This document shows, in pieces, positions 22,744 through 35,900 of a stretch of DNA of 64,000 nucleotides (the first letter of the stretch is position 1; every line of letters starts with the position of its first letter). A program made the translations under genes and the position numbers. The notes under the pieces were generated by a model. The model ran no database searches, was not told the DNA's origin, and saw only the letters and a list, made by a program, of their open reading frames with translations. Source of the stretch: Schistosoma haematobium (Eukaryota; Platyhelminthes; Trematoda; Strigeidida; Schistosomatidae); the NCBI RefSeq assembly GCF_000699445.3, contig NC_067196.1:47595364-47659363 (forward strand). The letters are read 5' to 3'.

Positions 22744-23070
22744 GACATTAAAAAGAAGAATATATTTGTAAAATCTCAGCGAATGAATTTTAAGTAAATC
22801 CAACGTTTCGCCTGGCAATCGGGTCCAGGCTTTTTCAAGGAAAATATAATCAAACAACAAAATTATCGAATATAAAAAAATCCTTCACGTTGATTGGATG
22901 ACTTATTCAGTATACAGTAAACCGAAGAACCATGTACCTATTTATATTCGATAATTTTGTTGTTTGATTATATTTTCCTTGAAAAAGCCTGGACCCGATT
23001 GCCAGGCGAAACGTTGGATTTACTTAAAATTCATTCGCTGAGATTTTACAAATATATTCTTTTTAATGTC
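22744..23070. repeat. perfect 130-bp inverted repeat carrying a hammerhead-like motif in each arm
   Basis: The left arm is 22744-22876, the right arm 22941-23070, with a 64-nt spacer. They differ only by one 3-nt insertion. Each arm contains TTGAAAAAGCCTGG, a 9-nt loop, then CCAGGCGAAACGTT. This has hammerhead layout with a 6-bp stem II (GCCTGG/CCAGGC) and GAAAC, but the CUGANGA box is altered (first C and the G8 position). Such motifs are known from Penelope-like element termini, so this may be a PLE-derived fold-back. Confidence 0.85.
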
Positions 23071-23459
23071 TCAAATTAACTCGGCGCCCAAATATTGTGA
23101 AACTATTCGTTCAAATTTAGATGAAAGTTCTTATTTATTGTTGTTTAATGATCAAAACGTATTGTACTATCTATATCATCGCCTGAAAACTCCCAACCCT
23201 GTGTAATAGTACTTATAACTAGCGGTAATTAGAAAGCATTTATGATTACATTTATTTCACTAGATGAATACAGTTAAAAGTTATTAATCACTTACTGCAA
23301 TTCAGATATATTCAGAGATAACATTATCGATGTTCGCATTAATTATTCTACTTATTTTGTATTGGTCAGGTGCAGGGTTATTATAGTATTGTAATAATCC
23401 TAATTTAATGATTGGGCTTGATAAGAAACGATACGAATAATATGAATTAGTTCCAGAAG

Positions 23460-23465
23460 TTTATT
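23460..23465 (-). terminator. candidate poly(A) signal for the CA-related gene
   Basis: AATAAA on the minus strand about 310 nt after the stop. It is the nearest canonical hexamer I found, and its use is unproven. Confidence 0.35.
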
Positions 23466-23777
23466 AACGAAACTAAAAGACTTAAATGCATTTGAGAATG
23501 TTTTCTGAAAGGTTTGACAATTCTAGAAAACATGACTACAGCTTTAATGGATCCAAAGTAAGAATCTTACATAGTATGGTTGAACATATTCCACATTGGA
23601 TGAGGAATATTATTTTATGTAGTGGGTTCACAACTATTTATAGTACCATATTAAACTGAAAAACTATGATTTTGGGCCCTCATTTTAAGCTTCAAGAGAT
23701 TTTAGTCGAAGAGAAGCATTACAATTCGCTGCTATTATTTGAATTAATTATTCAGATAATAAAACATTATCGAACGA

Positions 23778-23915
23778 CTACATTCCTACCGAACTACGAA
23801 AATTGATATTCGTCCGAACTGAACGGTTATTAATAGCTTGAGTTGGTCGAAAATTGTCAGCCATCGATCCTGACCATAATGTATCGGCAACTCGTAATCT
23901 CCGAAGAGTCTTTAA
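23778..23915 (-). CDS. CA-related protein, last exon
   Basis: After acceptor CCTGTAG it encodes [14 protein letters not shown], the signature [19 protein letters not shown] and a short end RSSVGM-stop. 45 codons plus stop. Phase 0 at its start fits the previous exon's GAA|GTGAGT end. Confidence 0.88.
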   Translation of the reverse strand, partial: LKTLRRLRVADTLWSGSMADNFRPTQAINNRSVRTNINFRSSVGM

Positions 23916-26900
23916 CTACAGGAAATAAGATTGTACATAAAAATGAAAAGAAAAACATCGAGCGCATTAATAACTGGGAACACAGTTTAACTTAAAGTTA
24001 TTTAATTTTTTCTTGCTGAAATGTAGTTCGTTTGTTCGATAAAACAAGATTTAACAAAAAAAAGGGAACTAGTAATTTAGAGTTTGACTTAGAACAGAAT
24101 AACTACTATAACAAACAAGTTATCATCAGAATGAATATTTTTAAAGTAAGGGATTGGCTATGTGAAAAGTAATTAATACTTTTTACTATTTTTCTTAGCA
24201 TAGACTAATGTCAACCAGAAAATCATTTAGAACTAGAATGTATTGAATTAATGTATGATACTGTTAACCAATAATGGTGCCAATCAGTTATACTACTGAC
24301 TTCTTCACTATTGAGTAGTATGAAACTCATTGAATAAATAATGATCACCTTTATTCCATTTACTTTCTTCATCTGTAATCAATTTTTATCAATCAAAGTT
24401 AAAACATATATTTATTGTATTGAGTTGTTTTTGAGTCTGTTCTACGTTATTTTCAAATCTCTAATATTTTGTTGTATAGTTTTCTAACTAAATTACATAA
24501 TCAGATATATTAACTAGTTTACCAGTGACAATTTTGTTTGTCTGTTATTAAATTTGATTTGGATTAGTAAGTGATGGTGTATTGATGACATTTATTAGAT
24601 ACTTTTGACATTGTTAACTATTATATGAATGATTGTCCCGACTGGTTTTTAAATTTTATGATATTAAAAAGATAATAAATTAAATCTATTCAATGAATTT
24701 CTTTTTGTTTAAATGAATTGTATATGAAAACTAGTGACAAGTTTAAAACTTCCAGAGATCACTGGTAATAGTGTTTTAATGCTAAAATTTGATTATAAAT
24801 AGTGCTTTTGACTTGTACACTATGTCTAAACCTTCAACGCCAAGTGAAATCTTTGGAGTTGTAAACATTTCGTATGCATCAACTCCAACATTCACAAAAC
24901 TTAATAATCATTGTCAGAAACCAAAATATTACAAACTATCAGTGAAACTCTTAGTAGGTTATTAATTGTCTTGTTCTTCCTAAATCTAAAGTGAAAATTT
25001 GACTTAGAGTGAATTCGAAAAACAGATATTTGCCACTTATAGTTAAATAACCGATATACAAGTAGCATTTTTCATTTCACACTTCTTTGGTTATAGTCTT
25101 CCCAGAATAAATGATATCTATTTGTACCGCAATTCTTATTGTGCCTCCTAGGAAGTACTTTTTAACAATAAACATTGTGGATTCAAGATGTCATTGAAAT
25201 AAATTATAACTTGATTGATAATAAGTGACGTTGGATAGTGAATCATGCTATGCTGTCTTGTTTCTGACTCGGAATATATTTCAAGTTAAGTTATTCAACA
25301 TTGAAGCATAATTTACTTCATTTGGTTAATTTAATGTAATGAGAAAAAATGCCTCGATCAATATTTTGTCTTTATTAACGATAAAAAGCAAAATGCAGTT
25401 CCATATATATGAAAGAACTAATATCAATTTTAGAAAAAGGTAAAACATGTCATCTAGTTGGATAATTATAGACATAAGTAATCCAGTTAATATTAGTCTA
25501 GATGATAATCTATTTAGACTGAAATTCCTCCAGAAAATAGTATTACGAAATACATCTGAACAATTTTATGGAATTTCCTTTTTAGATTTTGTCACTAACC
25601 AATCATTATTTCATTAAATAAACAAATAAATAATGCATAGCAACAAACTATTTAACTTTTACCATACTGAACCGATAGGAAGAGCAAAATTATTTTTATT
25701 TTTAGGAACAAAAAAAAAGAAAAACAGAAACAGAAAAGGAATTCAAATGAATATTTGTCAATAAATTATAAAAAACCATCTTATGTATAACATTCTAGTC
25801 ATGTAAAGGAAGATATGAGAACATTTCCTTTAAGTTTTCTGATTATCATTTGGTATTGTTTACTTGAATTTTCCCATTGATGTTTAGGACTACAACTGAT
25901 CAATCTCCTATTGGCGTATGTGCATTATTTATTATTTCAACATATAATCATTAGTACAAGGAGGCACCAAATAGATATGTGCCACATAAATAATTCAGTT
26001 TGTGTGAGGGGCTGGGATACTGACCAGGTACCCGAACCGGAGCAGGTGGTTTTCTTAGGGGGCTACACCCGAAGCCTTCGACCTGAAGGTCTGATTCACA
26101 AGGCAGTGGAGCAACGTCAAGAGGTGCAATTCCATGGTAACCGGTGACTATACGCTATTCGTTCCTTCAGGATATTGGAACCCATGTGAGCGATTGGTTT
26201 GGAATGTGGGTTTTCCAACTCCCCTAGGTGGACTTACCGTGTCCACCAACCCGGTTAAAGCACCGGACATTCGCTTTTTGTCCTCTCAATTTCGTAAAAA
26301 ACACCCCCGCCTTGAGAAGCCAGTGAGTAAGACTTCGCTGGCAGTGGTTGTATGCGTGTGGCCATGTGAGAGGATTTTGAGAGGGAGAGCTAACTCTCCC
26401 CACTCTTGACCGTATCAGGGCGTTTGGGGGCCCGCATATGTATATACTGTGCATATTGCCTCGATATCGCCTTAATTCACAAGCACTATAAGCAAAGATG
26501 GACAGTGGCGAGCAGTGGAATTCAGGACGCGCAATTCTTCCTATTTGCGACTCGTCAGATAAATGTACCTCCATCACAGAGTTGATATTCACTCTGGGAC
26601 TCAAACTCAATACCATTCATTTGAAACGTCATCGCATTATCCGCTTAGCTACTGAGTTCTGATTATCGTTGTAATAAAATTAGTAAATTTCAAGTTTTTT
26701 TCCAATTATTTAGAAAGAAAATATATCAGTAAAAGGTTATTTAATAGTAGTTTAAGAGTCTATTACATTTAAAGAAAAATTATAAACAAATAATTAACAG
26801 TGATTAAATTGACATGTATAAGTGGAAAATTTGTGTTCACACTTGAAACCTTTCTTCCCCTCCAACACCACCACCACCACCAAAAAGATATCCAGTACTT

Positions 26901-29900
26901 ATAAACTTTCATATACATATAAAAAGAAATACTCTTCAATTTATCATTTATCATTTTACTTAGTTATAATAAATATATAACTTAAACAAAACAATTAAAA
27001 GTTAAGTAGATAACTAGTTTTTTGTTGTTGGTTAAAATAACAAGGTTGATGATAAGTAGTATTTGTAATAGAAAAATGTCTTTGTCAAGTGTGTTTTCTT
27101 TTTATAAAAATAAAAAAAAGGATTTCAAAGTGTTAATAATTATTTCATTTGAAGTTAGTATCTTCACAATAGTCTTTTATTCAGTTCTGTTTTGTATTTT
27201 TAAAGAAAAATCATTATTATATTTAACTTAAAAAATGTTTAATTAAAATTCAATTGGTAACTTCATGGGGAAAAAAATCATGATTCTTTATGAATATAGT
27301 ACCAAAAACCAGATTAGAATCATTCCCTGATCAAACGGTGGCTACTTACAAAAAAAACGACAACAAAACAATCAAAAATATTAATTTCATTCACTATTCT
27401 GGAAAAGAGCAACTTTAATTTGTTTAAAATGCATTTAGCCAAATTTAATGAGTTTGTCGTAGCAGAATAACAAATCTAAGTATAATTTTAATATTTGTAA
27501 TATAAGAAATGATATTCCATTGCTAAGAGCCTCAAAGAATTTTGTCTCAAGAAGAATAAAGATGTTTCGGTGGAGAAAAGTTCCCGTTTTTTTACGAAGA
27601 TAACGTTTTCTTAAACCGGACAATCGTATCTGTAAGTTTCTACTGAGAATTTCCAGCTTCTTTGATAATGAGGTCACAGTTGTATTAGATATGTAATGAA
27701 CGAACACACAAGTGGGGACGACATAAGTATTTTAAAAACACTAAGTTCAGCTAAGGGATCTCTTTTCAACGAATTTATTATCAAGCTGTAGAATCGTATA
27801 TATATAAAAATTTTGTTGTTGTTAAAGTACTAATTTCTTGAGGAAATGTTAACACAAGTAACTAAGATGACGTGATAGGGGATTATAATACTAGATTACG
27901 TAATACGAATAATAACAATAGATTTAGTGAATGTAATAAGATGACTAAAATGTTTTTGTTACAACAATAAAAAATTTACAGCATGATAATAAATTCGTTG
28001 AAAAGAGATCCCTTAGATGAACTTCATGTTTCGAATTTTTAATGTTTAAATAGGAATTAGCTGTCAATATGTATTTTAATACGGGATTACAGAAAGTTTT
28101 AGTAAAATATGAGAACCATAAATTAAATACTTCATTTGCAAATTTCAGTCATTCGTCCTTTACATTCTGTATGATTCTCCCTATTCGTGATTCTTTTCTA
28201 TTTTCGTTTCTATTCTCTTCTACTTGATCTTCTTAGCCTTCGACTGGCAAGGTTTCCATTTCCGATTGGTGTTACATACTACTTATGTTTCACGACATAA
28301 GTAGCACACACTACAGACATACTAAATTTTTTCATAGGGCAAGATTTATGTTGATAGTTTTGACCTAAAGTGTTTGAACTTTTTATAGAAATCTCGTTTA
28401 GATATTAAACAGGTATAAGATTTTCTTTAACATATTTCACAAACCATCCGTAGAATGAGTGTTGCGGGATAAATGTAGTTTGAGTCACTCTAACAAATTC
28501 TGAGCATTTTTGAAAAATGTCTTTTGTTACAGTCAAGACAGATTTAATATTGCTGAAATATATTCATTTCGATCTATAAATGTTTTTGTTTAGGTTTGAG
28601 TTAAATCAACTGTGGATTTCTTGTTTGCTTTTCATAACTAAGCGTATCAATATACGTGAGATACCTTACAGTCAAATATTTGGTTCGTCGATCACATTTT
28701 ACATTAAGACCCACTTTGGAATGTCTGATTTGGTTAATTAAACAGATAATTGAAAAATGACCAATTGTCATTAGTTGTTTACAAGTACACAATCGTTAGG
28801 CAGCTAGCTTGTTTAGAAAAAGAATCAGAAAGTGCTTTACTAACCTTGCTGATTGTGTTTTTTATTCTATGCAAAACAGACAGGTTTTTTCTCGAGAGTT
28901 GAGGGGGGATAGTAAATAGTGATAAATTATGTATGTACCGTTTGGTTTACTAACAATCCACCCATTTAGAAACGAATTGGAGTAAAAATATATAAAGTAT
29001 AGACGGTAAAAAATATTTACATGTTTAACGAAATTGAATATTTTACTTATTTGTTTATATTTAAGTAATCATTGGGTGTTAACCATTGTGGTGTTTGCGC
29101 AGTGTTAGGGCCCAATGACCAATATCATATTTATCATATCTTTTATTGCTAATCGAATTCTGTTTATTAGGTCTCAGATTGTGAGTCCAAATGATGAGGG
29201 TTATAACCATTCAGCTAACAGTAGTGCCGTTAAGATTACATGTATAGTTTTCTAACGATTCTCGACGTCTGGAAAGCCTTGACTACCTAACACCTGTCTG
29301 GTAATTATTGTTTTCATTTCAAATTTATACATACTGATCAATAGCTCACCACCATTTTATTGGTTTCTACTCGGTTTCCTGTTATAAGAAAAAAGTTATT
29401 AGTGTAAAACTAATAATAAAAAGAAATATTTATTCGCTTAACTTCCTTTCTAAAAGATGCTTTTTGAGGAAAAGCGCAAGTCATCCGGAAAAAACAATGT
29501 TAGTTTTTGAATGCTTTTTATGTCTGATTTCATTTTACTAATGAAATATTACCTTTTTGATAATTTCTTTTTTCCTATACACTCTTGGTAAAACACTTAT
29601 TATACAATAATTTAGACTTTATGGAAGCGAGTTTTGATTATCCTTACTTCTATAATCAAATCCAAATAGAAATAGAGAATAAATTTAGTTGTGAAGTTGA
29701 TAAGGTTTAAATAGTAACAAAATTAAATAAAATTGGAGTTCAAAATCTGTCTCCATTTCTCGACGTAATGTGTTCTTTGATCTTCCCCTTCTCCTTTGGC
29801 ATTGAGAATTCCACGTGAAGGCTTGCCTCGTGACGCAGTTGAGTGCTTTCCTCAATGTGTGTCTTATCCACTTCCAGATCTTCTTCCTGATTTCTTTCTT

Positions 29901-32900
29901 TTCTGGAATCTGGTTTGTTCTCTCCAACAGTAATTTGTTGCTCATGGTATTTTCATTATTGATCCTGTAGAAATAATGTTTCAACTCCCTATATATTTAC
30001 AGCAGTTATTCCGGTATATATGTTCTGTTCGTTTTTTGGGGAGAGGGGGAGGGGAGGATGGGTGAATGGTGGAGAAACTATGATCTGTAAGATCCAAAAC
30101 ATAGATTATTATGTAGAAAATAATCTTATGATACTTTGTATCTCAATTCCTGCTTTCTTCTTCTTCTTCTTCTTCTTCGTGTTTTCATAAACTTTGTTAA
30201 TATTTGACAAGTTTTTTCTTAATATTATTTATAAATATTACATACCATTTTATAATTATTTATTATTTTAATAGTTCGATAGAAATTATACTTTTGACTA
30301 CATCATTATGAAGTTGGGGAGGAAAAAAACCCACAGTGCATATCAATTTGTATGGAAATTAACAAGAAGTATAATTGATCATTTAAGTAGGTTGAAAGAA
30401 TTTGTCAAACATGAAACTAAGTTTAACATTAATTTTTTCTTTAAATAAAACCATTAACAGAATTTTGTCGGTAGAAATTCATTTGATTGTTGTACATTGG
30501 AAAAATGAATCATCATTCGTACTTTTATAATAATAAAGAAATTTCATACTATTTCATATTTATATTCGGTTTAAACAAAGTCACGGATGTTTTTTTCTTT
30601 TTTTCCAACCTTAAAAGTTTGATCCTTCAATAAACATTTTTCATTTTATATAAAATATAGAAGGGAAAAAAGAATAATAAACGGTGGAAACTTTATCAAT
30701 GTTATATTACTCATTTAACCAATAATTTAATCACATTATAAATATATAGAGTAGTTGAGTCAAATTTTAAATGAATTGTCTATTAGATATAAAGGATTAA
30801 TTTTGTTTTGAAAACACAAAGTTCAGCGAAGGGATCTCTTTTCAACGAATTTATTATCAAGCTGTAAAAAAAGGTACATTGGTTGTAGCCAGCGTTCGCT
30901 TTAAACCCGGATACGAGAATTAAATATCCAGAACTATCAACTCTATCGCTGCGACAGAGAAACTAGGCGAGGAGGTGGTTGCATTATATATGCTTTGGAT
31001 ACCCTAGCAACTAATATAGTTGAAGACAGTGTCCTGAATAGTTTACCAGAATCAGTTTGGATATCAGTCAACACCCTGAATCATAGTCTACTCCTTGGAT
31101 GTATACACAGAGCTCCTGATAGTTCGAATAACGGGAATGATCTTATTATCAATGCATTCATACATGCATCTTCTCTAAACTTTAATGCTAAGGTTATCAC
31201 TGGGGATTTCAATTATCCTGGGATTAACTGGATTACCGGTAGTTGTCAGTCATGTAATGATGAATTCTCGGCAACCATTAACATGTACTGCTGGTCACAG
31301 TGGGTTCGTACCCCAACCAGAGGCGATAGTGTACTCGATCTAATATTTAGTAGAGATGTTATCCCACTATCTGCAAAAGTATACGATGAATTTGAAAGAA
31401 GTGATCATAAGATAGTAGTTTGCGCTCTCCCTATCTATCCCTCGTATAACCGACCCATTCAAAAAAACCTGTCAATATAGAGACTATAAGCATGCTGACT
31501 GGGACCTCCTGGATTCATTGATTAAACGTTCAGACTGGGCTAACTTTTTTTCATGTAATAGTCTCATGGATGCTATCGACGAATTCTATCTGATCATTAA
31601 CTCTTGTTTAGATTCCTGTGTATCTCTTAAAACGTACAGGTTTAGTAAACCTTACGAATTATACATACCAGCTAAATATCGTAATAAATTAAAACGCCTA
31701 CAGAATCGTTATTTTAAGTCAAACGATTTCACAGCAGTTGCACAAATAACAATAATTTTTAATCAAATTAAAGAGAAATATAGGTTAAAAGCCATTAATG
31801 AGGAGCTTTTAGCACTTAATAGTAACTCGAATGTACAAAACTTAACTCTCCTTTTCAATAAACGCGCTAAAGCAACTCGAAATGTTGATATACCGTGCAT
31901 CCAACATAATAGAACTTTTATATACGACTCTAAAACCATGGCCGACCTTTTCAGTAGTATTTTTGCGAATAATCTAGAAATCATAAATGGCTCTGCTTCA
32001 AGAGTTATGTGCGTGGCTAGCAACTCAATAAAATCTATCTCCTTCACATGCATGAAAATTAATAAGGCTATAAATACCCTTAAGCTTTCGAAAGGTCATG
32101 GAGTAGACGGGATTTCATCATTTCTCTACAAATATGGTGGTCCAGATATTCCACTTCTTCTTCTAAAGCTGTTTACTCTCTCTATGGAAACCGGTTCTTA
32201 CCCTTACTGTTGGAAAACCGCGCACATCATACCACGTTACAAATCTGGAGATAAGACTGACATGAACAATTACCGGCCAACAAATATTACTCCAGTTATT
32301 TCTAGGATTATGGAAAAAATTATAAGTGATGAACTTTCCAATTATTTACTTGCTGGAAAATTTATCAATGATACTCAACATGGATTTCTTAAAAATCGTT
32401 CTTGCATGACATGTAATTTTGACTTCTTTAATTTAGTCTATTCTCTACGTAGCCAAGGATATCTAGTCTTAAAGCTATATCTGGACATTTCTAAAGCCTT
32501 TGACATGGTCAGCCACCAACTTCTTATAGGTAAGATCGCATCTTATGGGGTTCAAAATCCTTTGCCTGCTTGGCTTGATTCCTTTCTCAGCAATCGACAT
32601 CAAATAGTTAAAATTGACTCTTCATTGTCTAACTCTGTCCCTGTTGGAAGTGGTGTAATACAAGGTAGTGTCTTAGGTCCTTTGCTCTATTTAGTGTTTA
32701 TCAATGATATTTGTGAAAGTTTTTGTGTCGGTAAGCCCCTCCTATATACAGATGATCTTAAAGTAGTATATTCATTTTCTCCACATGACCTGAAAAATAT
32801 GCAAAATTGCACCAGCATGGAGCTCAACAAGATAGCACAGTGGTGCTTGAAATGGCAACTGGAGCTTAATACGCTTAAATGTGGATGGATATGCTTCGGC

Positions 32901-35900
32901 GATACATCACTCAACCTAGATATTACCATAAATGGAGAAGGGTTATCTAGGTTACATACAGTAGTAGACTTAGGACTTAGATATTCCCAAGACTTGTCGT
33001 TTACTGAACATATATTAAAACAGACCTCTAAGTCTCAACGTTTAATAGGTTACATAACTCGAAATCTTTACAAGAGTCACGTATTCCAATGTACAAAGTT
33101 TGTGCTCGACCTCTTCTGGAATACTGCACGTTTATTCTTAGCAGTGCGCTCATAAAGGATAAGTTAAGGCTGGAATCAGTACAGAGACGATTTACACTTC
33201 GTATTCTTGGAGCTGATTGTACCTTAACTTATAATTCTAGATGTAATAAACTTGGGCTAGACCCTTTATGGAGGAGGAGGAGGCTCAAACTAAATCTTAT
33301 CTTTTTCTTCAAACTACTTCATAAACTATCGTTTACATCCGATCACGCGATTCAATATGCAGAAACCTCTCATTATGACATCCGTAATTCCTTGGCACTA
33401 GTGAAACAAACTCATTCTAAATCATCTCTTTATATGAATTACTTCACCTATGAATTTTCTAGACTCTGGAATAACCTACCACAATCTATCCGCACGACAA
33501 AATCACTCCCATTATTTGTTCGCTGCATCGATGCATACTGCTCCTCTGAAAATGCATTGAATGGTCTAGCGCCTTTAAGTGTATCTCATTCCACAAGTGA
33601 TATTTTAGGAACCTTAAATGTTTAGCCATCTTTATTAGTGAATTTCCTTAGTAAAATCACCCACTTGCTGTCAATGTGTTAACACCGCCCCCAGCAACTT
33701 TAACTAATTTGAATAACATAAACAGTATATCACTGTGTCACATGACACACGCATTTAGGTAGACCTGATTCATATATTTTGGTAATTACTGCTTTGTTTT
33801 TCCGTGCTCTGTGTTTTTGTTTTAATTTCTCTAGTTGTAGATAATTATCATTAATTCGATCTGAGACACGAATTGACCTTAATTACTCCGTTAATAAATC
33901 AACAGGCTGTCCATTTAAGAAATATTAAACATTCCCGGCTGATGCATTGGATCGCTGTAATATATGTACTACTTAAACAACTACTGAACTAGTATACTTA
34001 AAACTTTCTTTTATCACATGTTTGTTCTGCACGTCTAACGTTACTATTTATATCAAATTGATCATGCCTGTAAACTGGTGCGAATTCTGTAATTATTATT
34101 TTCAGAATATAAAATTATTATTATTATATCCCAGTCTGGTTCTAAAAGGGTGAAAGGAAGGTAGATAGGAGTTCTATACTTGAACACCTAATCGACTGTA
34201 ATCAATATCCGAATCCGCAGTGTGATTTTAAGGTTGTTTATATGATTCGTTCAAATCTACCTAGATTTCTTCGTATCCAACTCTTGAAAATCGCCGAAGC
34301 TCTTACCATCCAGGAGCTTAAACCAGAACTATGCGTACAAAAGAAGTACGTCTTATCATTATCGTTACCTTGGCCTTAATTAATATTATTATTACTGCAT
34401 TCCCCTTTACTTTTGTCTTATATTCTCATTGATTTATTCATAAATACTCACCATGTCACCTTATTTATTTTTACACCTCTATAACCTTTAATTATTATAA
34501 CAAAAACATTTTGATCATCTTATTATATTCACTAAATCTGTTGTTATTATTCGTATTACGTCATCTAGTATTATAATCTTTTTATTACGTCATCTTGGTT
34601 TATTGTGTTCATATTTCCTCACAGAATTAGTACTTTAACAGAAAATTTTTTTAAAATATATATACGATTTTCACAGATTGAAATCATGAGTCAGTTGAAG
34701 TTAGACCACCATGGAAAACCTGGAAGCACTGGACGGCCGTTTCGTCCTAGTATGGGACTCCTCAGCTGACTCATGATTTCAATCTGTGAACATTTCTAAA
34801 ATCTCCACAAACCCCTACTGATAATATATACGGTTGTACAGCTTGAAAAGAGATCCCTTAGATGAACTTCGTATTTTCAATTCTTTAATGTTTAAATGGA
34901 AATTATTTTGTTTTATCATTCAAAAAATAAATGTTAACTTTTTTCTTTTAAATATTAGACTTCATCGATAATTTTTTAATGGTAAGCATGCGATGAATTT
35001 TTCTAAACTGTTACATTAAAAGTGATACTTATTACCGATTACTATATTGAGTTGATAAAGAATGAACAAACATACCTTTTTAATTTCGGTAGATATTTGA
35101 AAGGAATAGATTAAAAGTTCAAGTTCTAGTAACCAATGTTGGGTAGTGGCTAGCAGTGGAATCCAGGATGCGCGTTTCGTCCTATTAGGGACTGGTCAGC
35201 TGGATGTACCTGAATCTCAGGGTTGATGTTCACTCTGGGACTCGAACTCAGTACCGTTCGCTTCAAACGCCATCGCGTTATCCACTTAGCTACTGAGTCC
35301 TGATAGCCATTTGCTTGTGCAGTGGGGTGAATTTAAATTCACTTGGTATTGTTTGGCTTGTATCTTCCAATTGAGGTTTAAGACTGCAATTGATCAGTCT
35401 GTTATTGGCATATGTGCATACTGTGCGTATGCCTCGATGTTGCCTTAATTCACAAGCTTTCTGTAAGCAATGATGGATAGTGGCTAGCAGTGGAATCCTG
35501 GATTATTACATATGCCAATAACAGACTGATCAATTGCAGTCTTAAACCTCAATGGGAAGATACAAGCCAAACAATACCAAGTGAGTTCAAGTTCTAGGTT
35601 TGATTGTTTTCTGGTATTTAACAGGAAAGAGAACATGAGATATTAATAAAAGTCAATAAGTTATTGGAAATATAAGCTAGCACTTTTCAGTGGCGTAGAA
35701 ACATTTACAGTACGTCGTCCAAATAGTAAATTTCTTTATATAAAACCGGGTTAAATACACTAATCATCCTAGTGACGATATGCATGAACTCCTGGATTAA
35801 GTAAATGTATCATCATGTCAATTATTCTTGACTAGTATGTTTATTGCATGATCGTCTGATAAAATTCAGTTAGCCATAGAGACCATATTACATATTACTA

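Larger units (their letters stand above)
30815..34872. mobile_element. composite: terminal-inverted-repeat/PLE element with LINE and SINE insertions
   Basis: The left terminus is 30815-30866. The right terminus is 34837-34872, which lost about 15 nt between two TTG triplets. Both are the same repeats as in 27740-28027. Inside, in order, are a LINE (30870-34128), a Penelope-like 3' segment (34129-34671) and a fold-back hammerhead SINE (34672-34828), then the remaining few bases to the terminus. The simplest history is a 5'-truncated Penelope-like element with inverted ends, later hit by the LINE and the SINE. Confidence 0.75.

Noticed and set aside
27435..27707. 90-codon minus frame in the large intron
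   Set aside because: Leucine/lysine/phenylalanine-rich chance frame with no motif. It lies between repeats and has no exon phase matching the CA-related gene.
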